From the NCBI RefSeq assembly GCF_009847015.1, contig NZ_WVEM01000003.1, positions 62,001 to 126,000 of the forward strand: a DNA stretch of 64,000 bases. The letters are read 5' to 3'. The stretch comes from Sunxiuqinia indica (GTDB lineage Bacteria; Bacteroidota; Bacteroidia; Bacteroidales; Prolixibacteraceae). Both the position numbers and the translations under genes were made by a program. This document shows positions 62,566-64,000 of this stretch, one piece after another (within the stretch, counting starts at the first letter, position 1; each line of letters starts with the position of its first letter). The notes beneath the pieces were generated by a model. It saw only the letters and a list, made by a program, of their open reading frames with translations. It searched no databases and was not told the origin of the DNA.

Positions 62566-63708
62566 ATGGTAACAGTAATTAAGAAAGAAGCGGAACGTTT
62601 TCTATCACTCGATGTATTTCGAGGATTAACGATCGCTTTGATGATTGTGGTGAACACTCCCGGAACAGGAGCCCATTTTTATCCTTACCTGACACACGCC
62701 CAGTGGTTTGGTTTTACCTTAGCCGACCTTGTATTTCCCTCTTTCCTTTTTGCGGTGGGTAATGCCATGAGCTTTTCGATGAAAAAGATGCGATTGGCAA
62801 CACCGTCAGATGTTTGGACAAAGATTATCAAACGTACCGTCATCATCTTTTTGTTGGGCTACCTGATGTACTGGTTTCCTTTCTTTCAATTTGGCGATGA
62901 TGGAGGGCTGATGTTGAAGCCAATAGGGGAGACTCGGATTATGGGTGTTTTGCAGCGCATTGCACTGTGTTATTTCTTCGCTTCGGTAATCGTTTTGTAT
63001 TTGTCTGAGAAAGCAACGGTTATTGTTTCAGTTCTGATTTTACTGGCTTACTGGGCAATTCTGTATGTATTTGGCGAGCCCGGAGCTCAATTGGAAATGG
63101 CCAGCAACGCGGCCGGCAAGTTCGATTTATCAATTTTAGGTATCGGACATATTTATAAGAAAGATAGTATTCCCTTCGACCCGGAAGGTATTCTAAGTAC
63201 ATTGCCGGCTATAGTCAATGTTTTGTGGGGCTACCTGGCAGGTGTTTTCATTCAAAAGAAAGGAAAGTCGTTTGAGGGAATTGCCAAATTGTTGATGGTT
63301 GGATTCTTACTGGCTTCGCTGGCACTGTGGTGGGATCTGGTTTTTCCTATATCAAAGAAATTGTGGACAAGTCCGTTTGTGCTCTATACTGTCGGATTGG
63401 ATTTGTCAATTATGGCTGTTTTGATTTATCTAATCGAACTTAAAAAAGTTAAGGTTGGAGTCAAGTTCTTCGATGTATTTGGCAAAAATCCGCTTTTCAT
63501 CTATTTGTTTTCCGAACTTTTCTACATGACGTTGCGTCTGATTCCGGTGAATGCCAATCAGGATGCTTTCGAGTGGGTGAGCGAACAGATATTTCAACAA
63601 CTATTTCCGGGGCCGTTTGGAGCCTTTGTAACAGCAATTGTTTACGTCATGCTATGTTGGGCACTGGGGTGGTGGCTAAATAAAAGACGGATTTATATTA
63701 AAATATAA
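62566..63708 (+). CDS. NagX-like membrane acyltransferase (HGSNAT homologue)
   Basis: The 380-residue polytopic protein opens RFLSLDVFRGLTIALMIVVN, then TLADLVFPSFLFAVGNAMSF and GVLQRIALCYF, the signatures of the DUF5009/heparan-alpha-glucosaminide N-acetyltransferase family. About ten membrane helices are visible. The human relative transfers acetyl from cytosolic acetyl-CoA to glucosamine across the lysosomal membrane. In Bacteroidota NagX-like proteins accompany GlcNAc-containing PULs; whether this one acetylates or transports a sugar is unknown. It is tightly linked to GH89. Confidence 0.85.
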   Translation: MVTVIKKEAERFLSLDVFRGLTIALMIVVNTPGTGAHFYPYLTHAQWFGFTLADLVFPSFLFAVGNAMSFSMKKMRLATPSDVWTKIIKRTVIIFLLGYLMYWFPFFQFGDDGGLMLKPIGETRIMGVLQRIALCYFFASVIVLYLSEKATVIVSVLILLAYWAILYVFGEPGAQLEMASNAAGKFDLSILGIGHIYKKDSIPFDPEGILSTLPAIVNVLWGYLAGVFIQKKGKSFEGIAKLLMVGFLLASLALWWDLVFPISKKLWTSPFVLYTVGLDLSIMAVLIYLIELKKVKVGVKFFDVFGKNPLFIYLFSELFYMTLRLIPVNANQDAFEWVSEQIFQQLFPGPFGAFVTAIVYVMLCWALGWWLNKRRIYIKI

Positions 63709-63797
63709 TATGATGCCCGGTGGTTTTGCGGGATCGTGTTAAGAAGCGATATATGCAGAACTGTAGTAAAAAGAAGAATTGATAATAAAAGACAATC

Positions 63798-64000
63798 ATG
63801 AGAATAAAAAGCAGGCAGAGAATCCAGTTATTGTTGATCATGTTAATGATGAATGCCTTCGTTACTCAAGCCCAAAACTATTGGCAAGATCCGAAGGTCA
63901 ATGAAGTAAACCGTGCGCCCATGCACAGTGCATTTTTTGCTTACGAGTCAGAAGATGCCGCATCAGAAGCTATAAAGGAAGTTTCAACCAATTTTATGAG
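63798..64000 (+). CDS. Glycoside hydrolase family 2, beta-galactosidase type, cut by window edge
   Basis: An open frame from the ATG at 63798 encodes a signal peptide (IQLLLIMLMMNAFVTQAQ) followed by NYWQDPKVNEVNRAPMHSAF, FAYESEDAASEAIKEVSTNF before the window ends. The phrase YWxDPxVxxVNRxPMHxxFFAYE is the start of LacZ-like GH2 beta-galactosidases in Bacteroidota. It continues the PUL 90 bases after the NagX-like gene. Confidence 0.85.
   Translation, partial: MRIKSRQRIQLLLIMLMMNAFVTQAQNYWQDPKVNEVNRAPMHSAFFAYESEDAASEAIKEVSTNFM

Overview
The window comes from a Bacteroidota chromosome, probably an anaerobic or facultative environmental member of the Bacteroidales/Marinilabiliales type (the exact lineage is inferred). 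Supporting signs are three SusC/SusD polysaccharide utilisation loci (PULs), each led by an ECF sigma factor and a FecR-type anti-sigma factor, a type IX secretion C-terminal domain, Bacteroidota-style promoters (TTTG, about 20 bases, TAnnTTTG), CTnDOT-type mobility genes and several sulfatases.

Layout. (1) 1-6.3 kb: a partial rteC-like gene, a frameshifted beta-propeller remnant, a three-gene respiratory operon (cytochrome b, Rieske protein, octahaem cytochrome c with HEAT/TPR tail), then decayed coding sequence including a DUF1080 remnant. (2) 6.3-25.2 kb, all minus strand: a pectin PUL, read as sigma, FecR, SusC, SusD, surface glycan-binding lipoprotein, PL10, two PL1, GH105, GH28, an S1 sulfatase and CE8 pectin methylesterase. 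Together these would de-esterify, cleave and finish homogalacturonan. (3) 25.3-34.0 kb, minus strand: a second PUL with sigma, FecR, SusC, SusD and one S1 sulfatase, preceded by a dead ECF sigma gene. (4) 34.0-38.4 kb: a graveyard of conjugative-element pieces (YWFCY coupling-protein start, a duplicated sigma-gene fragment, two broken integrases) ending with an intact tyrosine recombinase and tRNA-Lys(TTT). (5) 38.5-47.7 kb: ordinary chromosomal genes (SDR, thioesterase, LysE exporter, esterase, Nudix, Xaa-Pro aminopeptidase) plus an OprC-like copper receptor and small proteins. (6) 47.8-64 kb, plus strand: a third PUL with sigma, FecR, SusC, SusD, GH92, GH2, GH43, GH89, a NagX-like acetyltransferase and the start of another GH2, suggesting attack on a mannose-, galactose- and alpha-GlcNAc-containing glycoconjugate.

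The most interesting signal is repeated three times and is not a protein gene. Between fecR and susC of every PUL there is a hairpin that reads as an intrinsic terminator on the strand antisense to the PUL. On the same antisense strand a TAnnTTTG-type promoter box begins inside the susC start codon. This predicts three antisense RNAs of roughly 75-90 nt covering the susC leaders, in the manner of DonS of Bacteroides fragilis. A second recurrent element is a hairpin just after the SusC/SusD(/SGBP) module and before the enzyme genes, again in all three PULs.

The region left of tRNA-Lys carries rteC, coupling-protein and integrase remnants at both ends of the two minus-strand PULs. This suggests that the PULs arrived on, or were shuffled by, integrative conjugative elements. 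No CRISPR array, rRNA or complete insertion sequence was seen.
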